NCBI GenBank assembly: GCA_020310875.1
Contig: CM035406.1
Location: 222,997,294-223,061,293, forward strand
Source: Ceratopteris richardii
Taxonomy: Eukaryota > Streptophyta > Polypodiopsida > Polypodiales > Pteridaceae
DNA length: 64,000 nt
Direction: 5' to 3'
The notes under the pieces: generated by a model
Databases searched by the model: none
What the model saw: only the letters and a program-made list of their open reading frames with translations
Told to the model about the DNA's origin: nothing
Translations under genes and position numbers: made by a program
Shown: positions 32,302 through 43,124 of the stretch, in pieces
How the letters are laid out: the number at the start of each line of letters is the position of its first letter
How positions within the stretch are numbered: position 1 is the stretch's first letter

Positions 32302-33574
32302 TGTTGGAGCAAGTCTATGATAAGCCTAAGTATTGGCTTGAGTCCCACAAAGTCATAGAAGAAGCATTAAAATGAAGACTATGTAAAGTTCACTTGTGAA
32401 CTACCTCTTGTAACTTTTGAAGAGTTTACTTAATGGAAAAGTGAGAGAAACTTAAGTGGTTGAATCCACTTGATCAAAAAGGGAAAGAGGAGCCACGAAT
32501 TCGTGATTTGTGGTAGGTAGAGAATCCAATCAATCACTAATTGATTGGAGAGTGATTGAGGGAAGTTAGCCTCCCAAACTCAACTATAAATACATGGCAG
32601 TTTTAGTCGTGGTTAGAGAGACCTATGTGAAGACCTCCAAGAGCTTAGCTTTATGCCATATCAAGGTGTGATTACAAAGCACACATATGTATCAGTAAGT
32701 CCATTGTATTGTACAAGCAATATACTTTCATTTTCATTATCATTTGGGTTCATACTTCCATGTTCTTGTGAAGTGTACTACTCACTAGCATATCTCTTAG
32801 TTTTCTCAGTCCGATTGCAGAGATGGTTTCTCTGAGCTTGGTGCAACATTTTCAGTGATTTAAATTGGTAAAGTTAGCTCTATAAGTCTACTATATGCGC
32901 ATCAATTTTCATTTCATTTGGGTGTTTCAATCTTCAGTTATGTTTAGTTGAAGTCAACCCTGTCTGTCATCTTCACTTCTTTGTCAGGTACCCGACTTTT
33001 TTTACTCATCTTGTCGGAGCTGTTTCTCAGTGTGTACTTACCCACATTCAATTATTTAAAACTTGTTGGATTTAGAATACGGTCTAGTATAATCATACAA
33101 ATTTTCATAATCATTGGAATCTTAAATTTGGAGTTATGTTCATTTTTCTCCTCACTAGTCTCAAACTGTAGCAGCCCGTGAGAATCGGGATGATGTCATC
33201 ACTTTTTAAATATCATTCTCAGTGTGTGGTTCATTATTTTTGATGAGATTACTCTTCAAAGTTAGCTCCATAAGTTAACTAACTTCCCGAAGAGGAATTA
33301 AGCTAAGTGCTGATGTGCTCAGAGAATTATGCAAAACAATGGACAAGTGTATGAACCAAGAATAGCAATGTCTTCACCTCTGAGCTAACTCCAACTTATC
33401 TGTTTTGATCTATCTTTTTGAGAGTGATCATCCAAGGAACATAGGGTGTCTAATAAATCCATTGGCAAGCTAAAAGGGCCCACCATATACTCCTTGAGTT
33501 CATTTGGCTGGTGTAGATCAAGGATTTTGCAACACCTCTTCATCTTCAAGCACATACCTATCCATCTCTTGACA
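32302..33574 (+). repeat. H LTR3 (1273 bp), shared by internal 2 and internal 3
   Basis: It starts TGTTGGAGCAAGTCTATGAT and ends CATCTCTTGACA. A polypurine tract precedes it and a PBS plus gag follow, so it functions as the 3' LTR of one unit and the 5' LTR of the next. Confidence 0.92.
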
Positions 33575-33575
33575 A

Positions 33576-33587
33576 TGGTATCAGAGC
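33576..33587 (+). promoter_or_regulatory. Primer-binding site of H internal 3
   Basis: TGGTATCAGAGC follows LTR3 by one base, a perfect initiator-Met tRNA primer site. Confidence 0.88.
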
Positions 33588-33600
33588 AAGATTGCACAAC

Positions 33601-34880
33601 ATGGAAGATGGATGTCCTTCATCTATTGACAAATTGGACAGAGGTAACTACTTAGCTTGGTCATTAAGAATGGAAGCTTATCTCCAAGGTAGAAGTTTAT
33701 ATGGTTATGTGGCTGGAGATGAAGTTATGCCAAGTTTTAGGAACACAAGTCAACTAACACAAGAAGAGCAAGAAAGATTGAGCACATGGTGCTCCAAGGA
33801 TGCACTTGCAAGGTCTTATCTCCTCAACTCTATCTGAGATTTTTTTGTTGTCTCACATTAGAAGTTGTAAGACATCTAAAGAAGTGTGGAATGCACTTGC
33901 ATCTTTCTTCTCTTCAAGTACTAAAGCTAGGAAGCATCAACTATGGCTGGATTTCACAACCCTCAAGAAGGATCCCAAACAAAATGTGATTGATTTTGTC
34001 ACAAAGCTCAAGGACATAGCAGATCAGTTGGGAAGCATTGGAGATGTAATAGATGAAGAGCAAATTGTAAGGCAGGCCATCAATGGCTTGAAGGCAGATG
34101 ACAAGTGGGAAGCATTCACCACAGCTATGGATTTGTACATGGACATGCACGTACCTGATTTCAATACACTCATTGGACAACTACTTACTCAAGAGGCAAA
34201 GCTTATCAAAAATGGAGAAAGCTCTAAAGGTAATCAATCTTCAGCTTTATACACTGATAAAAGCAAGTCCAAAGATAACAAAGGAAAGGCAAAGAAAGTG
34301 GATGATGAAGCAGGTACATATCAAGCTAACTATGCAGGTAGAGGAAGACATGGCAGGGGTGGAGGAAGAGGAGGTAGACAAGGCAGGGGGAGATCCCAAG
34401 ACTCCAACTCATGTTCTGTCTGTGGAATAACTAATCATACAACTGAAAATTGCTTTAGGAATTCCAAGAATCAAAGAGGCAAAGGATACAATAGAGGAAG
34501 TTATGGCTACTCAAGAGGAAGGTTCAACAACTATCATGGCAACTACAACAACTACAATCATTCAAACTATCAAGGAGGCTACAAAGGAAGGAGAGACTAC
34601 AATAACTACACAGAAGACTCAAACAAAGATGATTCATTATTGATCATGAACATGGCTATGCCACAAGGTAAATCTGATGAGCATGTTTTCTACATAGATT
34701 TAGGTTGTTCAGATCATGTGGCAGGAAATGTGGCACTCCTATCAGAGTTAGAAGATCCAAGGAATAAGCATGAGGTACAAACAGGAGATGACACAAAACA
34801 TCCTGTGGAGAAAATAGGCAATGTCAAAGCACCTGATGGAAACATCAACCTACTCAGTAAGGTTTTCTATGTCCCTACCA
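33601..34880 (+). pseudogene. H internal 3: gag and start of protease, truncated
   Basis: The ATG at 33601 opens MEDGCPSSIDKLDRGNYLAW. The frame stops at about 33835 because of the same two-base loss seen in internal 1. The rest is one long open frame (from about 33845 to 34885): RSCKTSKEVWNALASFF, DVIDEEQIVRQAINGLKADD, a Lys-rich stretch, an Arg/Gly-rich region, an intact zinc knuckle CSVCGITNHTTENC (C-x2-C-x4-H-x4-C), a Tyr/Asn/Gly-rich linker and the protease motif FYIDLGCSDHVAGN, where DSG reads DLG. Protease ends at FYVPT (34880), joined to LTR sequence. Confidence 0.87.
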
Positions 34881-35071
34881 GCTAACTCCAACTTATCTGT
34901 TTTGATCTATCTTTTTGAGAGTGATCTTCCAAGGTACATTGGGTGTCTAATACATCCATTGGCAAGCTAAAAGGGCCCACCATATACTCCTGGAGTTCAT
35001 TTGGCTGGTGTAGATCAAGGATTTTGCAACACCTCTTCATCTTCAAGCACATACCTATCCATCTGTTCACA
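34881..35071 (+). repeat. H LTR4: terminal 190-bp LTR fragment
   Basis: GCTAACTCCAACTTATCTG onward matches the last 190-200 bases of LTR1 and ends in TTCACA. It is immediately followed by CAAAA, the right target copy. Everything from mid-protease to the last part of the LTR is deleted. Confidence 0.9.
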
Positions 35072-35355
35072 CAAAAGCTCTCTAGTCAATTTGTACCTAG
35101 GTGTCAGCTCTGAGTAGTTTACTTAGAGATTGTCTTCCCAAAATATAAATTTTTTCAAACCTAGTGAAGTGGAAACCTATCTGTTCTATCATAACTATTT
35201 AGGAGTGATGGTCCAAAGGATTTGTTCTTTCTTTATGCATGATTGGGAAGCTAAGGAAGTGTTTTAGGCATTCCAAAAGTTATATTGGCTTGTGTTGTGG
35301 AGGTTTTTTCCAACACTCACTCATCTCTATCAATATCCCATCACATCTTTACATT
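35072..35355 (+). repeat. Right part of the M LTR
   Basis: After the CAAAA copy, the sequence GGAAACCTATCTGTTCTATC, TTAGGAGTGATGGTCC and GATTGGGAAGCTAA parallels the last 200 bp of the H-family LTR in diverged form. It is best read as the end of the older LTR whose left part is at about 26870-27391, interrupted by H. The right edge, where the microsatellite starts, is approximate. Confidence 0.5.
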
Positions 35356-35565
35356 GTGTACATACATGCATACATATATCTATATATCTATCTATCATCT
35401 AACTATCTATCTATTATCTATCATGTATGTATGTATGTATGTATGTATGTGCATATGCATCCATGTATGCATGCATGCATGTATCTATGTATGTATATAT
35501 GTATGTATATATGTATGTATATATGTATGTATATATGTATATATTTATGTATGTATGTATGTATA
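35356..35565. repeat. ATGT/TATC microsatellite, left part
   Basis: The tract changes from imperfect TATC repeats to ATGT (GTAT) repeats with TATATGTATG interruptions and runs directly to the LTR start at 35566. Open frames in it (Met/Tyr/Val/Cys-rich) are repeat artefacts. Confidence 0.9.
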
Positions 35566-36838
35566 TGTTGGAGCAAGTCTATGAGAAGCCTAAGTATTGG
35601 CTTGAGTCCCACAAAGTCTTAGAAGAAGCTTTAAAAAGAAGACTATGTAAAGTTCACTTGTGAACTACCTCTTGTAATTTTTTGAAGAGTTTACTTAATG
35701 TAAAAGTAAGAGAATCTTAAGTGGTTGAGTCCACATGATCAAAAAGGGAAAGAGGAGCCACGAATTCGTGATTTGTGGTAGGTAGAGAATCAAATCAATC
35801 ATTGATTGATTGGAGAGTGATTGAGGGAAGTTAGCCTCCCAAACTCAACTATAAATAGATGGCAGTTTTAGTTGTGGTTAGAGAGACCTATGTGAAGACC
35901 TCCAAGAGCTGAGATTTATGCCATATCAAGGTGTGATTCCAAGGCACACATATGTATCAGTAAGTCATTGTATTGTACAAGCAATATACTTTCATTTTCA
36001 TGATTATTTGAGTTCATCTTTCCATGTTCTTGTGAAGTGTACTACTCACTGCCATTACTCTGCGTTTTCTTAGTCAGATTGCAGAGATGTTTTCTCTGAG
36101 ATTGGTGCATCATTTTTAGTGATTTAACTTGGTAAAGTTAGCTCTATAAGTCTACTATATGCTCACAAATTTTCATGTCATTTGGATGTTGCAATCTTCA
36201 GTTATGTTCAGTTGAAGTCAACAGTGTCTGTGCATTTTCACTTCTCTGTCAGGTACCCGACGTTTTCACTCATCTTGGCAGAGGCGTTTCTCAGTGGTTA
36301 CTTATCCAAATTCAGTGATTTAAAGCTTGTTGGATTCACCGTACGGCTTAGTATAGCCATTCAAATTTTCATAATCATTGGATTCCTACATTTTGAGTTA
36401 TGTTGATTTTTCTGCTCACTGGTCTCAAACTGTAGCAGCCCGTGAAAATCGGGATGATGTCATCACTTGTTAGAACTCATTCTCAGTGTGTGGTTTATTA
36501 TTTTTGATGAGATTACTCTTGAAAGTTAGCTCTTTAAGCTACCTAGACGTCCCCAAGAGGAATTAAGCTAATTGCTGCTGTGCTCAGAGAATTATGTAAA
36601 ACACTGGACAGGTGTATGAACCAAGAATAGCAAGTTTTCACCTCTGAGCTAACTCCAACTTATCTGTTTTGATCTATCTTTTTGAGAGTGATCTTCCAAG
36701 GTACATAGGGTGTCTAATACATCCATTGGCAAGCTAAAAGGGCCCACCATATATTCCTGGAGTTCATTTGGCTGGTGTAGATCAAGGATTTTGCAACACC
36801 TCTTCATCTTCAAGCACATACCTATCCATCTCTTCACA
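35566..36838 (+). repeat. Solo LTR of the H family (1273 bp)
   Basis: A complete LTR from TGTTGGAGCAAGTCTATGAG to CATCTCTTCACA has no PBS or internal region beside it; ATGT microsatellite flanks both sides. Left flank GTATA and right flank GTATG could be a target duplication with one change, but the repeat sequence makes this ambiguous. A solo LTR arises by recombination between the two LTRs of a full insertion. Confidence 0.92.
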
Positions 36839-37054
36839 GTATGTATGTATGTATGCATATATGTATGTATGTTTGTATGTATGTATGTATGTATGTATGT
36901 ATGTATGCCTGTATGTATGTACATATGTATATATGTATATATGTATTTATGTGTGTATGTATGTATGTATTTATGTATCTATGCATGTATGTATGTATGC
37001 ATGAATGTATGTATGCATGTATGTATGTATTTATGTATGTATGTATGTACGTAT
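36839..37054. repeat. ATGT microsatellite, right part
   Basis: GTATGTATGTATG repeats with scattered interruptions (GCATATATG, TTTATGTG) continue to the LTR of element I at 37055. Together with the left part it was one tract of roughly 430 bp before the solo LTR inserted. Confidence 0.9.
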
Positions 37055-37430
37055 TGTTCAGATATCAAGCTGAACATGTGATGATCTAGGATGACACATA
37101 TCACATTTGCATTTCTCTGACATGTATAGTAGTCACAGAGGTATATGTCAAGGATACTTCATTGAGGTTAACTAGATTTATCTATCAAGAGTGATGGCAC
37201 ATTTGTTTCTTGCAAGCTTACTCATTTGGGGACATTAGGTTTTTCCTTGTGTATTGTCCTTTATATTACACTAGTTGTATTGTTGTTTATGGTCATTCTT
37301 ATATATTTGTTTTATGTAATAGAAGAAGAAGAAGAAGATCATTCATCCTTGGCTTGATTTATGTGTGTCTTCCTCTTCTAGTGTGAGAGTGTGGGTGTGA
37401 GATCTCTTCCTTATCTCTTTTCTTGTGACA
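37055..37430 (+). repeat. 5' LTR of I (376 bp)
   Basis: It begins TGTTCAGATATCAAGCTGAA directly after the microsatellite and ends TCTTGTGACA at the PBS. The start matches the 3' LTR fragment at 42420 (TGTTGAGATATCAAGCTCAA). It contains a short GAA repeat at about 37321-37337. Confidence 0.85.
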
Positions 37431-37442
37431 TGGTATTAGAGC
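37431..37442 (+). promoter_or_regulatory. Primer-binding site of I
   Basis: TGGTATTAGAGC is one base from the initiator-Met tRNA complement and abuts the LTR. Confidence 0.8.
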
Positions 37443-37880
37443 CACTCTAGCTATAGAGAGCTCATGGACAATGGTGACAATGAGGAGTATGCGAGAAGGC
37501 ATGGAGAAAGCATGATTAAAAAACAACCTCGTATTACTACAAAAAATTGTGTGAAGGTTGAAGGCGTCAAAATATTTCAGAGAGTTATCCCTTTAGGATT
37601 ACTTGTTTTGCTGAGATTTCTATTTCAGAGTCATCTTGACATCCGTTTTGAGCCCATAAGGTGGGCCCATAGAAAAATTAGGTCAATTTGCAAAATCGTA
37701 ACTTGATTTCTATTTGGCAACACTCAAATATTTTGTGATCAAGACTCTCAAGCGATTCCATGTATAATTGAAACACAAAAACTATGTTTTTCTGAGAACA
37801 AACTATCACATCATAGTGTGTTAGTATTGAAGCAGAGGTTTTGCTTCTAGTGTTTTTGCAATGTGTGAAGTGCTGCATAA

Positions 37881-38942
37881 ATGGCTAGTGCAAATGGAAT
37901 GAGTCAGCTTATGAGGGATAAGTTGGACAAGAAGAGCTTTCATGCTTGGAGATCCAGAATGACAAATTTGTTGATGGGAATACGCTTCTAGAAGAACATC
38001 GAAGGAGAGAACAAAAATGCTCCATAGTTACCAAAGAGGAATCAAACTATTAACCAATTAAGAGCATATGAAGAATGGAATGAAGAAGCATGAAAGGTAA
38101 TGTATTGGCTATCTATTACCATATAGGATAGCACGATTGGGCACATGCAAGATGCCAAGAGTCTGAAAGAGGCTTGGAATAGTTTGGTCACACTCTATGA
38201 GACCAACACAAAGGCGTGGAAATTGCAACTTAAGAACGAGTTGCATACATTGGAGGAAAAGGGCATCTTAGTAAGTGACTACACCTTGAGAATTAAAAGC
38301 ATATATGAGTCACTTGAAGGCCTATTCAGGAAAAATGGGAATTACACAGGATTTTGAGACAATGCTTTGTCTCCCAATGTTTTACTTTTTGAGTCATATA
38401 CACACTATAACATGTTATTTTTCTCTTGATTGTAGTATTAAAAATTGTCCCTTTAATATTAAGAATAATTTTATTATAAATGGAGTATCAAGGTCGGGCT
38501 AAAACTTAAGAAATTAACATAGTAAGTATTATAAATGGAACTTGAATAATTCCCAAATTTCTTGAATAGGCCTTCTTGCATCTATTGGCATGAATGTAGA
38601 TGATGATAATAAGGTGGAAGTGTGCCTTCGTGGTTTCAGAGTTGCATATAAGCAGTTCCGAACTTCTATTCAGACTAGGGAAAATATTTTGAATTTTGCA
38701 CATCTAGTGTCCATGCTGATTATTGAACAAAAGAATCTTGGTGAGGACTCCAACTCCCAAGGAAAACCTAGTTCTAAGTAGGTATTCTACTCTAGTAGAG
38801 GAAGAGGTAGAGGTAGAGGTTTTGGAAGTGGAAGAGGAAATAGTAACCAAGACCAAGGTCAACATCAAAATCATGTATAAGGTAAAGGATAGTTTCAAGG
38901 CAGGGGAGCCAAAGAGGGTGCAAAAAATTCCAAAGAAATGAT
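37881..38942 (+). pseudogene. gag of element I, split by a MITE-like insertion
   Basis: The ATG at 37881 (preceded by a ~440-base leader in which I see no gene) gives MASANGMSQLMRDKLDKKSF. Stops follow, then the capsid core DAKSLKEAWNSLVTLYETN, LQLKNELHTLEEKG and YTLRIKSIYESL. There, at 38313, foreign sequence intervenes. Gag resumes at 38579 with ASIGMNVDDDNKVEVCLRGF and FAHLVSMLIIEQK. A Gly/Arg-rich region follows, then a zinc knuckle GC-x-NCGKPRHFECDC, where one position is a stop (38969). The element L gag has SLSQ...YTLKIKELSDALASIG at the same place without an insertion. Confidence 0.82.
38317..38574. mobile_element. MITE-like insertion (258 bp) with ~28-bp terminal inverted repeats
   Basis: The left end AAGGCCTATTCAGGAAAAAT and the reverse complement of the right end, AAGGCCTATTCAAGAAATTT, continue in register to GGGAATTA, giving 28 positions with three mismatches. 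CTTG occurs on both flanks (38313-38316 and 38575-38578). Deleting the element and one CTTG restores the gag reading frame exactly (GAGTCACTTGCATCTATTGG, coding ESLASIG). It has no coding capacity and is AT-rich inside. The superfamily is unclear: shifting the boundary gives 2-4 bp duplications. Confidence 0.85.
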
Positions 38943-38949
38943 TTAGGTA

Positions 38950-41900
38950 ATGACAGTAAAGGATGCTAGAATTGTGGTAAACCTAGACACTTTGAATGTG
39001 ATTGTAGGTTGAATAATCAAAATAAGAGAAGGAAGAAAAACAACTATGCATCCACAAGTGCATATGATTTTGAGAAGTTGTTCATGGTCCAACATCACAT
39101 GATGAATAAAATGTTCGTTGATGTCTCAAAATCAAATGGTGATGTCTCCTATGTTGATTCAGGTGCTTCAAATCACATGACCAGTCATGAAAAATGGTTT
39201 AGTAGTTTCCAAATATTTCCAATTCCTAGATATGGTGAAATAGGCAATGATACATCACATCCATTTGAGCCTACATGAAACATAGCACTGTCTATGGAGG
39301 ATGGGAGGGTAAAACATCTTGTTGATCTTTTGCATGTTCCAAATATAACAAAGAATCTCGTTTCTATTGGAAAAATGGTTGACAAGGGGTTACAAGTCAG
39401 GTTCAATGTTGATGGGTTATATGTAGAAGAGTACAAACAGGATGGAAGATTGATTGTCAAAGGAAACAAAGTGGGTAGGATGTTCACCTTAAATGTGAAA
39501 ATTCCTAAGATGAATGTAGCTATGTTTGCAAAAGGTGCAAAATTTATTGCTCATGTAGAGATCTAGCACAAACGAATTGGACATGAAAATTTGCAGAGGT
39601 TAAAAATGATGGAGTCAAAGGAGATTGTCAATGATACCAGATTTCAAGGTTGTAGAGATGCAAAAGGTATGTGTAGCATGTCAATTTGGTAAACAATCAA
39701 GAGCATCATTTTTGCATGACAAGCATGTTAATGAGAATGTGTTAGAAATAGTACATACAAATGTTTGGGGTCTTGCGAAGACCATATCTATGGGTGATTG
39801 TAGGTTTTATGTTACTTTCATTGATGACCTTACAAGAAAAGTATGGATATGTTTCATGAAAGAGAAGAGTGAGGTGTTCACTCACTTCCAAAATTTTAAG
39901 GCTATGGTGGAAAAGTAGATAGGGAATTATATTGAAACATTAAGATCTCATGGAGGAGGTGAATACATTTCAAATGAGTTAAGTGGCTTTCTAAAAATTC
40001 ATTGATTTCAGCAGCAATTTTCGTGCAAGTACACACCATAATAGAATGGCGTTGTTGAATGCAAAAATAGACATATTATAGAAATAGCAAGGGCTAATGT
40101 TAGAGAAGAATATGCCTCATTGCTATTGGCCAGAAGCTATGCACACTGCTATATACATCATGAACATAACTCTGACTCCAGTTGTACATCACATTACACC
40201 TAAATAGAAGTTTATAAGTAAAAGGCCAAATTTATCACATATGAAAGTATTTATTTTTATTGCATATATACATGTTCCAGATGAGTTGAGAGTGAAGCTT
40301 GATCCAAAAGCAGAAAAATGTTTCTTCATCGGGTACTCCCTTGCGCAAAAGGGATATGAATGTTATTACCCACTCACACAATAGGTGAAGGTAAGCAAAG
40401 ATGTGGTGTTTGACAAAATGTCAAGATTCTGTGCAAATGCCAAAGATGGACTTAATCTTGACTCCAATGACAAGGGAAATGTTGAAAAATCAAGTGCAAA
40501 GTCTCAAGTTTTGAGAGGAATTAGTGCATCACCAAGCGATAGTTCCAAGTGGAAGATTACATGGAAATTTTAGTCCATCAAATTCATCAATTACATCAAA
40601 AAAAGGTAAAGAATTGCTTTCTACTCATAGTAAAACATTTATAGGATTTGAAGACATTGATGGAGATTCAAGCAATTCAAAAAAGAGTCTTGATGAGGAA
40701 CTTGGATTGCCCTCTCTGCAGACTCTAGGAGTAACAAAGGCACATGCAGATGATACAAGGAGAAGTGACCCAAGACCAAGAAGATATGGGAGGATGCAGA
40801 ATTCAGTGCAATGATTGACATATGATAGTTACATGGCTCCTCATTGTTCCTACATGACCAAGGTAATACAAGATGTTGAACCTTCTTGTTTTGAAGATGC
40901 AATTTGAAATGTAGATTGGGAGAAAGCTATGGATAAGGAGATGCCTGCACTTTATGGAAATGAAAGATGGAACTTGGTTCCATTGTCCCAAGGAAAGAAA
41001 CCCATAGTCTACAAGTGGGTTTACAAGGTAAAGCACAATATTGATGGTGGCGTAAACATGTATAAAGCAAGATTGATAGCAAAAGGATATGCACAGATAT
41101 ATGGCATTGATTATGAGAAAACATTCAGCCTTGTAGCTAAAATGTCTGCTATCAGAGCAAGTTTTTCGTTAGCTACAACAAAAGGATGGACATTACATCA
41201 TATGGATGTGAAGAATGCTTTCTTATATGGTGAGCTAAAGGAAGAAGTATACATGGACCAACTACAAGGATATGAAGATTGAAAGCACCCAGAATATGTT
41301 TGCAGGTTGCAGGTTTGTATGGATTTAAACAAGCCCATTGTTCTTGGCATGCAAGGATTGCTTATTACTTAACCACCATTGGATTTTCTATGTGTGATGT
41401 AGATCATGCATTATATGTAAGGAAGGTTGATGATGGCATCACCATTGTGGCTATTTATGTTGATGACTTGATTATAGGTGGTGATAACGAAGAAAGGATT
41501 AAAAGAGTAAATCAATTCCTCATGTAGGAATTTGACATGAATCATCTTGGTGTGCTGCGTCATTTTTTGGGCATTCAGTTTATACATACAGAAACACATA
41601 TCTAGATGTCACAAAGGCAATATGGCTTGACTATGCTACCAATGTATGTTATGGCTGATTGTAAGCCAATTTCTCTGGCATTACATCAGAATCTGAAGTT
41701 TGACACTACATCATTTTGAAGCGTTGGAAAATGCTACCATGTACAAGAAACTTATAGGAAGTTTGATATATCTCACAATTACAAGGCCTGATCTAAACTA
41801 TATAGTTGGACTTGAAAGCCAATTTATGTAGGTGGGCCTAGAAAAGTATATTTAGATGCTCTGAGATGCACTCTATATTATGTGAGTGCTACTATGGATT

Positions 41901-42395
41901 ATGCATGTTTTTATGAAGCTAGTGTAGATTTGCAGGTTCACGGACACATCGATGGAGATTGGGCTGGTAGTATTCTACATAGAAGTTCTACTAGTGGCTT
42001 TATATTCTCACTTGGGAGTGCAGCTATTACATGGAGTAGTAAGAAGCAACCCAATGTTGCTTTGCCGAGTATAGAGGCTGGGTATAGAGGTGGTGCAATG
42101 GGAGCATGTGAAGTGTCTTCGCTAGAGATGGTACTTGCAGATTTAGGTGTGGAAATAAAAAAGCCTATCATCATCTATTGCGATGATCTTAACAACATAT
42201 AGTAGGCATGGAACCCTATTTTGCATGCTAGAACAAAACATATTGAAGTGCATTATCATTTCATATGGGAAAAAGTATGAGGAGGTGATACTGATCTTGT
42301 TTATGTGAGGAGAGATGAGCAAGCTATTGATATTTTCATTAAAGCACTTGGAGGTAAGAAGGTGAAGAAGTTTTGAAAGATGCTTGGATTATAGG
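38950..42395 (+). pseudogene. pol of element I: protease, integrase, RT, RNase H
   Basis: The protease has an intact motif VDSGASNHMTSHEKWF (39009-39278). GAG-pre-integrase and zinc-finger residues follow (VACQFGKQSRASF). Integrase is damaged: HTDVWG reads HTNVWG and SDGGGEY reads SHGGGEY, though the Glu of NGVVE remains. RT lies at 40929-41527 (KARLIAKGYAQ, DVKNAFLYGELKEEVYM, AIYVDDLIIGGDN with YVDD kept), with stops at 41281 and 41527. RNase H at 41882-42202 has DWAGSILHRSSTSGF, WSSKKQPNVALPS and, after stops, HARTKHIEVHYHF. Confidence 0.84.
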
Positions 42396-42405
42396 TCATG
42401 ACATT

Positions 42406-42419
42406 GAGTTGAGGGGGCG
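42406..42419 (+). promoter_or_regulatory. polypurine tract of I
   Basis: GAGTTGAGGGGGCG immediately precedes the 3' LTR start TGTTGAGATATC. Confidence 0.7.
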
Positions 42420-42505
42420 TGTTGAGATATCAAGCTCAACATGTGATAATCCAAGATGAAACATATCACTTTTTCATTTCTCCAAAATGTATAGTGGTCA
42501 CATTC
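42420..42505 (+). repeat. 3' LTR fragment of I (about 86 bp)
   Basis: The first ~85 bases match the 5' LTR (ATATCAAGCTSAACATGTGA, GTATAGTRGTCACA), then similarity ends. From 42506 to about 43125 I see no gene or recognisable repeat; a 70-codon open frame at 42487 runs out of the LTR and has no domain. Confidence 0.75.
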
Positions 42506-43124
42506 AATTCAATCGCAATGTCAAAAATCTCTTTAAGTTAGCTCGCTCAAATGATACACACTTACTGTTCATCGAGACATTGATCTTAGAAAGAAAAAGA
42601 GATCGATATGAGTTGAAGATTATTAATAATTGTTATCACATGAACATCGGAAACCATAACTTCATACATTTTTATATTCATTTTTATATTTATAGTTGAA
42701 AGAAGAAGCTTTTAAGAGCCTAGTATATATAAACGAAAGAGGTGATGCAATCATTAAAGCAACGGAATTTCTCTTGATGTTATAAAAAAAGAAACTAAGT
42801 CTTTGATTCATAATTTTTTTTCCAAAATCGCTCTCCAAAAGTAAAAACTCCCCCGTATGATTATGGGTTCACATAAAAGAAATGTATACATTCCCTATTG
42901 TTCTTAACCAAGTACTGCTTTTGGAAAGATAGAGACAAGTAGAAGAAGTTCCTTTTCGAGACGCTTGCACTTTCTACCACAGCTTAGATTCTGTTTCCGC
43001 ATTTGCAAAAAATCTCATGGAGTTTGTTAGAGCTTAAGATCTTCATATACTGTCACGTACAATGTGCAAAAATTGTATCGCACCCTTCAATGGGTTTGGT
43101 CCAAAAGATGAGTGGAGATAAAAT

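Larger units (their letters stand above)
27392..35071 (+). mobile_element. Compound copia array H with perfect CAAAA target duplication
   Basis: The order is LTR1 (27392-28664), internal 1 (gag fused to RT/RNase H), LTR2 truncated (30505-31310), internal 2 (RT end and RNase H), LTR3 (32302-33574), internal 3 (gag to protease) and LTR4, the last 190 bp of an LTR (34881-35071). The outer ends TGTTGGAGC and TTCACA are true LTR ends, and CAAAA lies on both flanks (27387-27391 and 35072-35076). The array therefore behaves as one integration that later grew and shrank by recombination, not as three insertions. Confidence 0.9.
37055..42505 (+). mobile_element. Copia element I (5' LTR to truncated 3' LTR)
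   Basis: I has a 376-bp LTR, PBS, a long leader, gag, protease, integrase, RT, RNase H, polypurine tract and the first ~85 bp of the 3' LTR. It differs from the long-LTR group in gag (MASANGMSQLMRDKLDKKSF) and LTR, and its gag resembles that of element L. A MITE-like element sits in gag. Many stops show long decay. Confidence 0.88.

Noticed and set aside
27392..35071. Three separate H-family insertions side by side
   Set aside because: Only one pair of target copies (CAAAA) exists, at the outer ends; inner LTRs are directly joined to internal sequence.
35239..35663. Open frames of 60-130 codons in the microsatellite, rich in Met, Tyr, Val, Cys and Ile
   Set aside because: They are translations of ATGT/TATC repeats in several frames and both strands; no start context or domain supports them.
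36649..37089. Open frames across the solo LTR end and the right microsatellite
   Set aside because: Same repeat artefact; they cross an LTR boundary.
37464..37706. 80-codon open frame in the leader of I
   Set aside because: It lies between PBS and gag, where copia elements have an untranslated leader, and shows no domain.
38317..38574. Interpretation of the gag interruption in I as an intron
   Set aside because: It has 28-bp terminal inverted repeats and a CTTG flank duplication, does not begin GT and end AG, and retrotransposon gag is normally intronless.
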